From contig NZ_QVMN01000004.1 in NCBI RefSeq assembly GCF_010501075.1, positions 247,847 through 311,846 of the forward strand: a stretch of DNA of 64,000 bases, written 5' to 3'. The translations under genes were made by a program, and so were the position numbers. Source of the stretch: Dysgonomonas sp. 25 (lineage in GTDB: Bacteria > Bacteroidota > Bacteroidia > Bacteroidales > Dysgonomonadaceae). Below, piece by piece: positions 57,485 to 64,000 of this stretch (the first letter of the stretch is position 1; each line of letters opens with the position of its first letter). The notes beneath the pieces are model-generated. The model was given only the letters and a program-made list of their open reading frames with translations. It searched no databases and was not told the DNA's origin.

Positions 57485-58176
57485 CCTATCCGGCTTATTT
57501 TGCGCAATGTCTCGGCATCACGGATTTTTATCTTCCGCCCGTCTAATGCGATGAGGTGTTCATCGACAAAGTTCGACAAGGTGCGGATGGCATTGGACGT
57601 TGTCATGTTCGACAGATTGGCCAGATCCTCGCGCGAGAGATATATGCTTATCGTGACGCCGTCCTCTTCCAACCCGTAGTTGTCCATCAGGAATAATAGC
57701 GATTCGGCAAGCCGCCCGCGTATATGTTTCTGCGTGAGGTTGACGACGCGTTCGTCGGCAATCCCTAAATCCGTCGACAGTTCGCGGATAAAGAATAAGC
57801 CGAGCTTTGCATTATTCACCACCAGGCTCTCGATGATATTCATCGGGATGAAGCATACCGTCGACGGTTCGAATGCCGCTGCTGCCGTGACGTAAGGTTC
57901 TTTGGCGAAATAGGCGCGGTATCCGAAATATTGCGTAGGGCGTATCATACGTATAATCTGGCTGCGTCCACCTACACCATCTTTGTAGATTTTTACTTTT
58001 CCTCGACAAAGGCACATCAGGTCTTGAGGTATTTCCTCCTCGTCGTATATAACCTGGTTTTTCTTAAATTCTACAATACGCGTATTGATGGTGACTTTTT
58101 CGCGATCCTTGTCATTCAATAAGTTCCAGATCTCCGGGATGCTTTCAGATAAACTTATCACACTGTTTTTTGTCAT
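57481..58176 (-). CDS. Crp/Fnr family transcription regulator
   Basis: This 231-residue regulator has an N-terminal cyclic-nucleotide-binding-like domain (about 15-125) and a C-terminal winged helix (about 155-231) with LSREDLANLSNMTTSNAIRTLSNF as the recognition region. There is no N-terminal cysteine cluster as in Fnr, so it is not an iron-sulfur sensor of that type; the ligand is unknown. An ATG at 58197 would add seven residues, but the -7 box at 58199-58206 puts the transcript start downstream of it, so 58176 is preferred. It overlaps the GH3-family gene by 4 bp. Confidence 0.88.
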   Translation of the reverse strand: MTKNSVISLSESIPEIWNLLNDKDREKVTINTRIVEFKKNQVIYDEEEIPQDLMCLCRGKVKIYKDGVGGRSQIIRMIRPTQYFGYRAYFAKEPYVTAAAAFEPSTVCFIPMNIIESLVVNNAKLGLFFIRELSTDLGIADERVVNLTQKHIRGRLAESLLFLMDNYGLEEDGVTISIYLSREDLANLSNMTTSNAIRTLSNFVDEHLIALDGRKIKIRDAETLRKISRIG

Positions 58177-58183
58177 AACAACT

Positions 58184-58221
58184 GTATCAATAGTCATACA
58201 AAGTTAATATTTTTTTGATAC
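58184..58221. promoter_or_regulatory. Promoter of the Crp/Fnr gene within an inverted repeat
   Basis: On the minus strand TAACTTTG (58206-58199) fits TAnnTTTG. GTATCAA (58184-58190) and TTGATAC (58215-58221) flank it as a 7-bp inverted repeat; TTGAT resembles a half-site of Crp/Fnr regulators, so autoregulation is possible. Confidence 0.4.
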
Positions 58222-58776
58222 AACTGCCGATACGCCGCATAAAATCAGCGAGCCGCAGGATGACAGGATAAAAAAGACAAACTTGGCAAATGTGTCATTT
58301 TTTTTGTCGCGCTGTATTTTGGGTTTTATGCGTTTATTATCTGTGAGTTAATACCCCAAAACTTGACAAAACAGGATGTGTTTTATAATAAGACACTTGT
58401 CAAATTCTGTCAAAAAACTTAGTTCGTTGATTATCAATCGAAATTTAGTTAAAACTTGACACTCTTGACAAATATTACGCGATACAGTGTTTTTCGTCTT
58501 GTCATTTTTTCTTTTTAACCACAGAGATTCACGGAGTCTTTCACGGAGTACCACGAAGTAAAACAACGATTCTATCTTGCTGAGCCTTTGGCGAAGCATC
58601 CCGACCCGGGGATGAACAGCGCAAAGCGCAACGAGCTCCCTCGCATTTGCCCGGGATGACAATCTATATGTCAACTTATTTACTCGTCTACTTGTCTACT
58701 TTTCTTATATCGATAAAGTTTCTTGTAACTCGTAACTTGTAACTACCCGAAGGGCGAAGTAACTGTGCGAAGCACA
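58222..58776. repeat. Intergenic stretch with dispersed repeat-like segments
   Basis: No gene is credible here. The first part (58363-58504) holds several TTGACA/TGTCA motifs. Then come a segment with ACCACAGAG and two CACGGAGT copies (58517-58564), a TGCTGAGC...CGAAGCATC segment and a CGCAACGAGC...CCCGGGATGAC segment (58573-58660), a CTCGTCTACTTGTCTAC segment (58682-58699) and a TTGTAACTCGTAACTTGTAACT segment (58723-58744). These resemble word-like intergenic repeats that occur in many Bacteroidetes and other genomes. Confidence 0.6.
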
Positions 58777-60696
58777 TTAGTCCTTTTTGCAACGGACAGA
58801 AGCTAAAATCATCCGGCTAAGTTTAGCCCGCTCAACCTGAGCGTGATTAAAATCAACTCTCCGCACCCACCCGGAAGACGCAGTTTCTCCACTGGCTGAC
58901 CAAAATGTTGCACCATAGCCATAATTAGAAGCGATACCGGAAGCGATACCTGCAAACATAGCATTGAATCCGCCATAGTGTGAGGAAGAATAAATATTTG
59001 ATCGGCCACCAGTTTCAGCTGTTATGTCGGGTGTGACACAAGCATCCGCCATAGCCGCACCATGCCCGTCGATGGCATTTCCTCGCCATCCCGTGTTCCC
59101 GGGAGTGATGGTGCCATTTGCATCACCGAGGCTGCTGTATTTGCTGGTATTGTTGTTGATTTCCTCCTCCAGCTCGGTCCATTCTTTATCGCTCGGCAAG
59201 TGCCAGCCGGCAGGACAAATACCCTGTACTTTATTATGGTTTTCGTCAGCCGATGTTTCACCTTCTATGAAGCTGTCTGTGCCTGCTGCTCCTCCTTTTT
59301 TCATCGTGGCTGCAGCCCAGTTGTAGATGCGCCCCAGACGCTCGGATTTGTTGTACTTGCTTGCATCATTAGCGCCGGTTATGGTTATTCCGGTACCACC
59401 GGGATATCCCATGTGCGGGTCGGGATAGAGACCCTGATAGCTCATCGTGATGCTGTTGGGGCTGATAACGGTTGTTCCATCCGTACGGTTAGTGTCAAAA
59501 TTAGTAGCTCTTACATTGTGCAACATCCAGCGATTCCGTCCGTCACTGCTTTTGCTGTCTGCCCCAAAATCCCCTGAAATAAACAAGTTGTTGTTCTGGT
59601 CTCTATGCAACTGGTAACCTTTCTTAATCGACGATGGGAGACTTTGGGTTACGGCAGTGATTTCGGAAGTGGTGAAGCCTATTACTGCTGCCCACTGGAT
59701 GATTGTCGGATCTTTTTGTGTATTAATGCAATTCAATATGCTGACTGTGACATCCTTGAAGCGTTTAGGCGTTTCAGTGTCGGCAAAAGTGATATTGGTG
59801 TAATCGTACTTGCTTCCTGCTGAGGTTGAGTAATTTATTGTAGTTCCTCCGTCATTTCCTCCGTTCTTTATGGTCATTCCTCCCGATGTGGGAGTAACCG
59901 TTCCTGCCCCTATTGTTCCTACCACAGTGGTTCCCCAAGTGGCGTTGCTGTATACGTCGAATGTCCCGCTTGTTGAGGTTGTATAAACAATCTGGTTGTT
60001 GGTGAGCGACGTTTTCAGTGCATAGTTGGTTTGGTTTAGAGTAACGGTTTTGGTCTGTCCGCATTCGGTGTAGGTAAATGTCAGATCGGTCTGTTTACTT
60101 GCCCAAGGCGAAGCCGGGTTGATTGTCATGGCATCGGGCAATAGTGTCATGTCGGTAGGAGAAGCAGTCAGAGTTGTAGGGGCTAACGGTGTCCCGGTGA
60201 AATCGATAGCGCTTAATCCTCCGGATGCAGCCCCTATCCAAGTAGGTACAATTCCTCCCTTCCAGGTTATTTTTAAGTTCTGCGCTGCTAACGGGCGGGC
60301 GTCGTGTCCGCTGGGTAAGTCAAAGTAATCCTGATTGAAATTCAGTCCTGCCGGCGTGTCGTCTCCTACTTTGTTCCATACGCTGCCTGTCCATACATAG
60401 ACGCCTTTTCCGCTCATCGTGCATTTGTCGCCGTGATAGACGACCAATCCTGTGTGTAAGGCATCTTCGGCTGCGTTGTATCCGGACGAAAGCATGGGGT
60501 ACAGTTTGTCCTTGTCGGTTAGCGTTACGCGGGGTAAGGCTAAGCCTTTGGTCGTTGTTCCGTCCATCTTCAGGTCGAGCAAAGCTCCAGTAACAGGAGG
60601 TTGGGCGCTTCCCATTGTTACTTGTGCTTGCAGGTTGATTGCTGTTGTGAATAAGGCTACTGTGATAATAGCCAGTGTTAAGATTCTTTTTTTCAT
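58777..60696 (-). CDS. Secreted FISUMP-domain protein
   Basis: This 639-residue protein has a signal peptide (ending INLQAQ), an N-terminal region typical of Bacteroidetes surface proteins (GALLDLKMDGTTTKGLALPRVTLTD), beta-rich middle repeats with many Thr and Gly, and a C-terminal FISUMP domain (about 440-637) with GRIYNWAAAT, GICPAGWHLPSDKEWTELE and FWSASG. The FISUMP domain was named from Fibrobacter; its function is unknown, with a possible role in surface binding. It is a single gene with repeats on both sides and no clear promoter box within 60 bp upstream. Confidence 0.88.
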   Translation of the reverse strand: MKKRILTLAIITVALFTTAINLQAQVTMGSAQPPVTGALLDLKMDGTTTKGLALPRVTLTDKDKLYPMLSSGYNAAEDALHTGLVVYHGDKCTMSGKGVYVWTGSVWNKVGDDTPAGLNFNQDYFDLPSGHDARPLAAQNLKITWKGGIVPTWIGAASGGLSAIDFTGTPLAPTTLTASPTDMTLLPDAMTINPASPWASKQTDLTFTYTECGQTKTVTLNQTNYALKTSLTNNQIVYTTSTSGTFDVYSNATWGTTVVGTIGAGTVTPTSGGMTIKNGGNDGGTTINYSTSAGSKYDYTNITFADTETPKRFKDVTVSILNCINTQKDPTIIQWAAVIGFTTSEITAVTQSLPSSIKKGYQLHRDQNNNLFISGDFGADSKSSDGRNRWMLHNVRATNFDTNRTDGTTVISPNSITMSYQGLYPDPHMGYPGGTGITITGANDASKYNKSERLGRIYNWAAATMKKGGAAGTDSFIEGETSADENHNKVQGICPAGWHLPSDKEWTELEEEINNNTSKYSSLGDANGTITPGNTGWRGNAIDGHGAAMADACVTPDITAETGGRSNIYSSSHYGGFNAMFAGIASGIASNYGYGATFWSASGETASSGWVRRVDFNHAQVERAKLSRMILASVRCKKD

Positions 60697-60710
60697 GTTA
60701 TAAAAGAATA

Positions 60711-61052
60711 AGCCACCTCCCCCTGCCCCCCCTCCACAAGAGGGGGTAACAGAAAAAGATGATGTGAATAAATAGTTGATTTATAGCTTTTAGCCGTTAG
60801 CCGATAGCTATTAGCTTTATTGTCATGCTGAGCGAAAGCGAAGCATCTCTTTCGGTCTTTGTGTAGGGGCAGACCTATGTGTCTGCCCGATATATCGATT
60901 TGCGGGCACACACGCAGGTGCGCCCCTACAAGGGCTCTATTGTTGATAGAAGAGGATGATATACTTCCCCCTTCGGGGGATTGAGGGGACCTGCTGTTAA
61001 CTGAAATATTGCCCCTCGCTCCCTCTCTTGTGGAGGGGGCTAGGGGGAGGTA
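60711..61052. repeat. Repeat-rich intergenic segment
   Basis: A C-rich module at 60711-60745 (CCTCCACAAGAGGGGG core) returns in inverted orientation at 61020-61052. Between them lie a TAGC-rich segment (60782-60815), a TGTCATGCTGAGCGAAAGCG segment (60822-60850) and a large palindrome (60862-60930). An open minus-strand frame across this part is a translation of repeats. No gene is supported. Confidence 0.65.
60862..60930. repeat. Imperfect palindrome, about 28-bp arms
   Basis: The left arm starts TGTAGGGGC (60862-60870) and runs to 60889; the right arm runs from 60903 and ends GCCCCTACA (60922-60930). Arms match with a few differences around a 13-bp spacer. It looks like a dispersed palindromic element of the REP or MITE kind. 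Confidence 0.65.
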
Positions 61053-61278
61053 GGTGCGGCTGTCGCAGCCGGAAATACCCCTGACATTAACACAAGCAAT
61101 TTGGCACCCCCTCCCTGCCTCCCCCACGAGGGGAGGAGATAGGAAAAGAGTATATATTTTTACTCCCTCTTTGTTGGAGGGGGACGGGGGGAGGTGACTT
61201 TTTCCTCTAAAAAACTTCCTAAAACCTTGGATTAGTCCGAAATATTTACTATATTTCGTGTGTGTGTGTGTGTGTGTG
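61046..61278 (+). repeat. Left arm of long inverted repeat
   Basis: This 233-bp arm matches the reverse complement of 63765-64000 with about 7 substitutions outside the microsatellite. It holds a CGGCTG/CAGCCG hairpin, two C-rich/G-rich modules and, at its inner end, a GT tract (61258-61278). The counterpart is cut by the window edge, so the true outer limit may be different. Confidence 0.9.
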
Positions 61279-61430
61279 GAAACCGTAATTTTCGATTTAT
61301 CCTATTGATAAATAGCATAAATGATGAAAATGTATGGTTATTTGTATAGAATAATATCACGGTTGGATTCTATGTTTACATCTGCAAAGAAAAGAAGTTT
61401 CCCCGAAAAACACAATTTATTTCTTATATT

Positions 61431-61462
61431 TTTGCTTATTTGTCACGGACAGGTTAAATTTG
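61431..61462 (+). promoter_or_regulatory. Promoter of the DUF3592-like gene
   Basis: TTTG (61431-61434) and TAAATTTG (61455-61462) are separated by 20 bp, a full consensus match. Confidence 0.7.
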
Positions 61463-61505
61463 TGCGGTTAAGCAATTTTAATTTACAAACCATATTTTTT
61501 AATTT

Positions 61506-61886
61506 ATGCAAAGAGCACAAAACAAAAAACCGGGAGCAAAACATGTTATTCTCATTATTTTAATGGTCGCTTTGTCGGTTGCGATTTATCTTTTCAAAGA
61601 TGATTTCCTACCCAATGCTAATGCCGCTTATCAGGCAGAGTATGCCAAGTTCGAAAGAGCCGAAGCTGTCATTGTCGATCGGGACATCCATCGTGGAAGA
61701 AAGGGCTCGAATACGACATGGATCGTAGAATTTAAGGACAAGGAAGGCAATACCCATACCGGAAGGATTTTGCAAACGAATACTTTAGGGAAAGAAAACG
61801 GCGAAATAATTATTATCTATTACAATCCGGCCGACCCTTCAGGAAGCGCTGTCAGCGAAGAAACATATAAGGAAGTGATGAGGTAA
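61506..61886 (+). CDS. Small membrane protein, DUF3592-like
   Basis: This 126-residue protein has one N-terminal membrane segment (about 13-30, HVILIILMVALSVAIYLF) and a beta-rich outer domain with AEAVIVDRDIHRGRKG, WIVEFKDKEGN and IIIIYYNPADPS, a pattern like DUF3592. The function of that family is unknown. It has its own consensus promoter and lies inside the long inverted repeat with tig. An overlapping frame starting at 61321 is not supported. Confidence 0.7.
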   Translation: MQRAQNKKPGAKHVILIILMVALSVAIYLFKDDFLPNANAAYQAEYAKFERAEAVIVDRDIHRGRKGSNTTWIVEFKDKEGNTHTGRILQTNTLGKENGEIIIIYYNPADPSGSAVSEETYKEVMR

Positions 61887-61967
61887 TGAAATCTGCTATA
61901 ACGAATTGCAGACGGCAAAATAACCTCTCCTTCTTGTCGTGTTAGGAATAAATTATACCCTTTTCGT

Positions 61968-61998
61968 TTTGATTATTGCAAGAATAAGACTATTTTTG
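61968..61998 (+). promoter_or_regulatory. Promoter of tig
   Basis: TTTG (61968-61971) and TATTTTTG (61991-61998) are 19 bp apart, a full consensus match. It leaves a leader of about 85 nt. Confidence 0.75.
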
Positions 61999-62088
61999 CA
62001 CCTCCAAAAAGAAGGCTCTTGCGTGAAGAGGCTTATTTTGTTCATGTCTGAAAGTAGAAACCAAAAATAATAATAAAACTTCGTTAAG

Positions 62089-63549
62089 ATGAACATATCT
62101 CTAACCAGTGTTGATAGCGTAAATGCTATTATAGAAGTAAGCATCGCAAAAAGCGACTATCAGGAGAAAGTGGAAGGTTCGTTGAAAAACTTCCGCAAAA
62201 AAGCAAATATCCCGGGATTCCGTCCGGGCACAGTCCCAATGGGAATGGTGAAGAAAATGTATGGTAAATCAATCATGGCCGAAGAGATAAACAAACTCGT
62301 AGGCGAAGGGTTGTATAACTATATCAAAGAAAATAACCTGAATGTTTTGGGCGAGCCGCTTCCGAACGAAGAAAAGCAACAGCCTGTCGATTTTGCAGTG
62401 GAAGGGGATTATAATTTCTTCTTTGACGTAGCATTGGCGCCGGAAATAAAATTGTCATTGTCTAAAAAAGACAAAATCAACTATTATAAAATAGATGTAG
62501 CCGAAGATTTGGTTGAAAAACAAATCGATTCGTACAAAGCGAATTACGGCAAATATGAAGCTATAACCGAAGCTGCTGCCGAAACAGACCTTGTAAGAGG
62601 TAAGATTTCGGAGATGGACGGCAAAAAAGTGAAGAAAGACGGCATCTTTGTTGAAGCCGGTGTGGTGATGGCATCTTATATCAAAGATGAAGGCGAGAAA
62701 AAGAAATTCGTCGGCGTTAAACCGGGCGATGTAATCGTTTTCAATCCGGGCAAAGCATACGAAGGCAACGAAGCCGAGATAGCAGCATTGCTTCATATCG
62801 AAAAAGATGGAGTTGAGGCGATTGCTCCGGAATTCCAGTTCGAGGTAACAGAAGTGACCCGTTATAAGGAAGCCGGTTTGGATCAGGAGTTGTTCGATAA
62901 AGTTTTTGGCGAAGGAACAGTAAAGACCGAAGCCGATTTCCGCACGAAAGTGAAAGAAACGATTTCGACACAATTTGCGCCGGACAGCGACTACAAATTC
63001 CTGTTAGATGCCAAAGAATTGCTTGAGAAGAAAGCTGGCGATTTGCAATTCCCTGATGCCTTCCTGAAAAGATGGCTGGTAGAATCGAACAAGAATAATA
63101 ATGCGGAAAATATCGATGAGAATTATCCGAAGATTATCGAAGACCTGAAATTCCACCTCATCAAAGAGCAAATCGTAAAAGATAATGAACTGAAGCTGGA
63201 AGAGGCCGATGTAAAGGCTGTTGCGATGAATGCGGCACGTGCACAATTTGCGCAGTATGGTATGATGGGATTGCCTGATTCGATGGTGGAAAATTATGCC
63301 AACGATATGCTCAAAAATCAGGAAAGCGCCCGCAACTTGGTAGACCGTGCGATGGAAATGAAAATCATCGACCACCTGAAAAATACATTAGGCGTAAAAG
63401 AAGAAGTGATTTCGTTGGATGAATTCAAAAAATTCTTTGAGCAGCCGGCAGAAGCTTCGGAAGAAGTAGAAGTTGCCGAAAAAGCAGAAAAGAAAGCAGC
63501 TAAAACGACTAAGAAAACTACGGCTAAAAAAACAAAGAAAGACGAGTAA
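62089..63549 (+). CDS. tig: Trigger factor
   Basis: Trigger factor is the chaperone bound at the ribosome exit tunnel. The 486-residue protein has the N-terminal ribosome-binding domain with PGFRPGTVPMGMVKKMYG (about 42-59; the usual FRxGK box is slightly changed to FRPGT), a reduced middle domain in place of a canonical FKBP-type PPIase (about 160-260), the long helical C-terminal domain, and a Lys/Ala-rich tail (KAEKKAAKTTKKTTAKKTKK, about 465-484). The weak PPIase region is common in Bacteroidetes. It stands alone between its own promoter and terminator. Confidence 0.95.
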   Translation: MNISLTSVDSVNAIIEVSIAKSDYQEKVEGSLKNFRKKANIPGFRPGTVPMGMVKKMYGKSIMAEEINKLVGEGLYNYIKENNLNVLGEPLPNEEKQQPVDFAVEGDYNFFFDVALAPEIKLSLSKKDKINYYKIDVAEDLVEKQIDSYKANYGKYEAITEAAAETDLVRGKISEMDGKKVKKDGIFVEAGVVMASYIKDEGEKKKFVGVKPGDVIVFNPGKAYEGNEAEIAALLHIEKDGVEAIAPEFQFEVTEVTRYKEAGLDQELFDKVFGEGTVKTEADFRTKVKETISTQFAPDSDYKFLLDAKELLEKKAGDLQFPDAFLKRWLVESNKNNNAENIDENYPKIIEDLKFHLIKEQIVKDNELKLEEADVKAVAMNAARAQFAQYGMMGLPDSMVENYANDMLKNQESARNLVDRAMEMKIIDHLKNTLGVKEEVISLDEFKKFFEQPAEASEEVEVAEKAEKKAAKTTKKTTAKKTKKDE

Positions 63550-63573
63550 ATCCTTTTCGTTAAGATATCAGAG

Positions 63574-63611
63574 CGGACAGTAACATTTGATTGTTATTGT
63601 CCGTTTTTTTG
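63574..63611 (+). terminator. Terminator after tig
   Basis: A 12-bp stem (CGGACAGTAACA / TGTTATTGTCCG, one G-T pair) with a 6-nt loop is followed by a run of seven T. Confidence 0.9.
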
Positions 63612-63764
63612 TGTTTTTATTATTGCTTATCTTATTATTTTTATGTTCCTTTGCAATGAATATAGTATCATTGCAATACCACAACCGTGTATAAAACAAG
63701 TAAAGTACGACCTGGATTTACATTCAACCGGCTAATTATCAATTTGATGGTTGGTGAGTTCTTT
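63612..63764. other. Intergenic stretch before the right repeat arm
   Basis: I see no gene, consensus promoter or RNA structure here. Confidence 0.5.
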
Positions 63765-64000
63765 ACACACACACACACACACACACACGAAATATAATGA
63801 ATATTTCGGACTAATCCAAGGTTTTAGGAAGTTTTTTAGAGGAAAAAGTCACCTCCCCCCGTCCCCCTCCAACAGAGAGGGAGTAAAAATATATACTCTT
63901 TTCCTATCTCCTCCCCTCGTGGGGGAGGCAGGGAGGGGGTGCCCGAATGCTTGTGTTAATGTCAGGGGTATTTCCGGCTGCGACAGCCGTACCTACCTCC
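63765..64000 (-). repeat. Right arm of long inverted repeat (cut by window edge)
   Basis: This is the reverse complement of 61046-61278, about 97 percent identical outside the microsatellite. Its inner end is a CA tract (63765-63788), longer by about 3 nt than the GT tract of the left arm. It reaches the last base of the window, so it may continue. Confidence 0.9.

Noticed and set aside
58427..58437. TTGAT-T-ATCAA as an Fnr box
   Set aside because: The spacer is 1 nt, while Fnr-type boxes have 4, and the site lies far from a promoter.
58348..58674. 108-codon minus-strand ORF
   Set aside because: It is a translation of the repeat segments in the gap with no start signal or protein-like pattern.
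60693..61127. 144-codon minus-strand ORF
   Set aside because: Its product (for example LPPLVEGGQGEV and KRCFAFAQHDN segments) is a translation of dispersed repeats, a known source of false hypothetical proteins.
61258..61278. GT tract as CRISPR or tandem gene repeat
   Set aside because: It is a pure dinucleotide tract without spacers, so it is a microsatellite and not a CRISPR array.
61321..61563. 80-codon plus-strand ORF
   Set aside because: It covers the promoter and start of the DUF3592-like gene in another frame and shows no conserved pattern.

Overview
The window looks like a chromosome segment of a Bacteroidetes bacterium, most likely order Bacteroidales and possibly Dysgonomonas-like. 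The genus is a guess. The evidence is the recurring promoter pattern TTTG-N19/20-TAnnTTTG, which is the Bacteroidetes primary sigma factor pattern, an HU-CCDC81/SPOR protein, a FISUMP-domain protein, a Wzi-family barrel and Bacteroidetes-type gene neighbourhoods. No rRNA, tRNA, CRISPR array, integrase or transposase was seen.

Bases 1-14600 are mostly housekeeping: two tandem metallophosphoesterases (the first truncated by the window edge), recN, a sugar aminotransferase, a GT-C type membrane glycosyltransferase, an RsmI-like methyltransferase, the ribosomal protein operon rpsF-rpsR-rplI, a small secreted protein, the oxidative pentose phosphate set gnd-zwf-pgl, a secreted protein of unknown function and a cell-wall amidase.

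Bases 14673-31624 form a plus-strand polysaccharide locus of the Wzx/Wzy type: Wza-like exporter, Wzz-like chain-length protein, Wzx flippase, four glycosyltransferases and one glycosyltransferase-like protein, a Wzy-like polymerase, a UDP-sugar dehydrogenase, an O-acyltransferase, a 45-residue membrane ORF and gmhA-hddA for heptose phosphate. From about 18400 to 29700 it is clearly AT-rich compared with its flanks.

Bases 31700-39074 separate the two loci: an SLC13-type transporter, free-methionine sulfoxide reductase, a Wzi-like barrel, an HU-CCDC81/SPOR protein, upp and an RsmF-like methyltransferase.

Bases 39081-54172 form a second polysaccharide locus on the minus strand, this one of the ABC-transporter (Wzm/Wzt) type. 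In order of transcription it holds Wzm, Wzt, a GT23-like protein, a hexapeptide acyltransferase, an FkbM methyltransferase, a GT8-like protein, a second UDP-sugar dehydrogenase, four family 2 glycosyltransferases, a sugar aminotransferase, an ATP-grasp/HAD fusion, two more family 2 glycosyltransferases and a TonB_C lipoprotein. The window thus encodes two different ways of assembling a surface glycan, each with its own copy of a closely similar UDP-sugar dehydrogenase.

Bases 54218-58206 hold an acyl-CoA synthetase, a GH3-family acyl-adenylate enzyme and a Crp/Fnr regulator on the minus strand. From 58207 to the end are a FISUMP-domain secreted protein, a small DUF3592-like membrane protein and tig, set among dense non-coding repeats. 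The clearest of these is a near-identical inverted repeat of at least 233 bp (61046-61278 and 63765-64000), with a GT/CA microsatellite at each inner tip, enclosing the DUF3592-like gene and tig.
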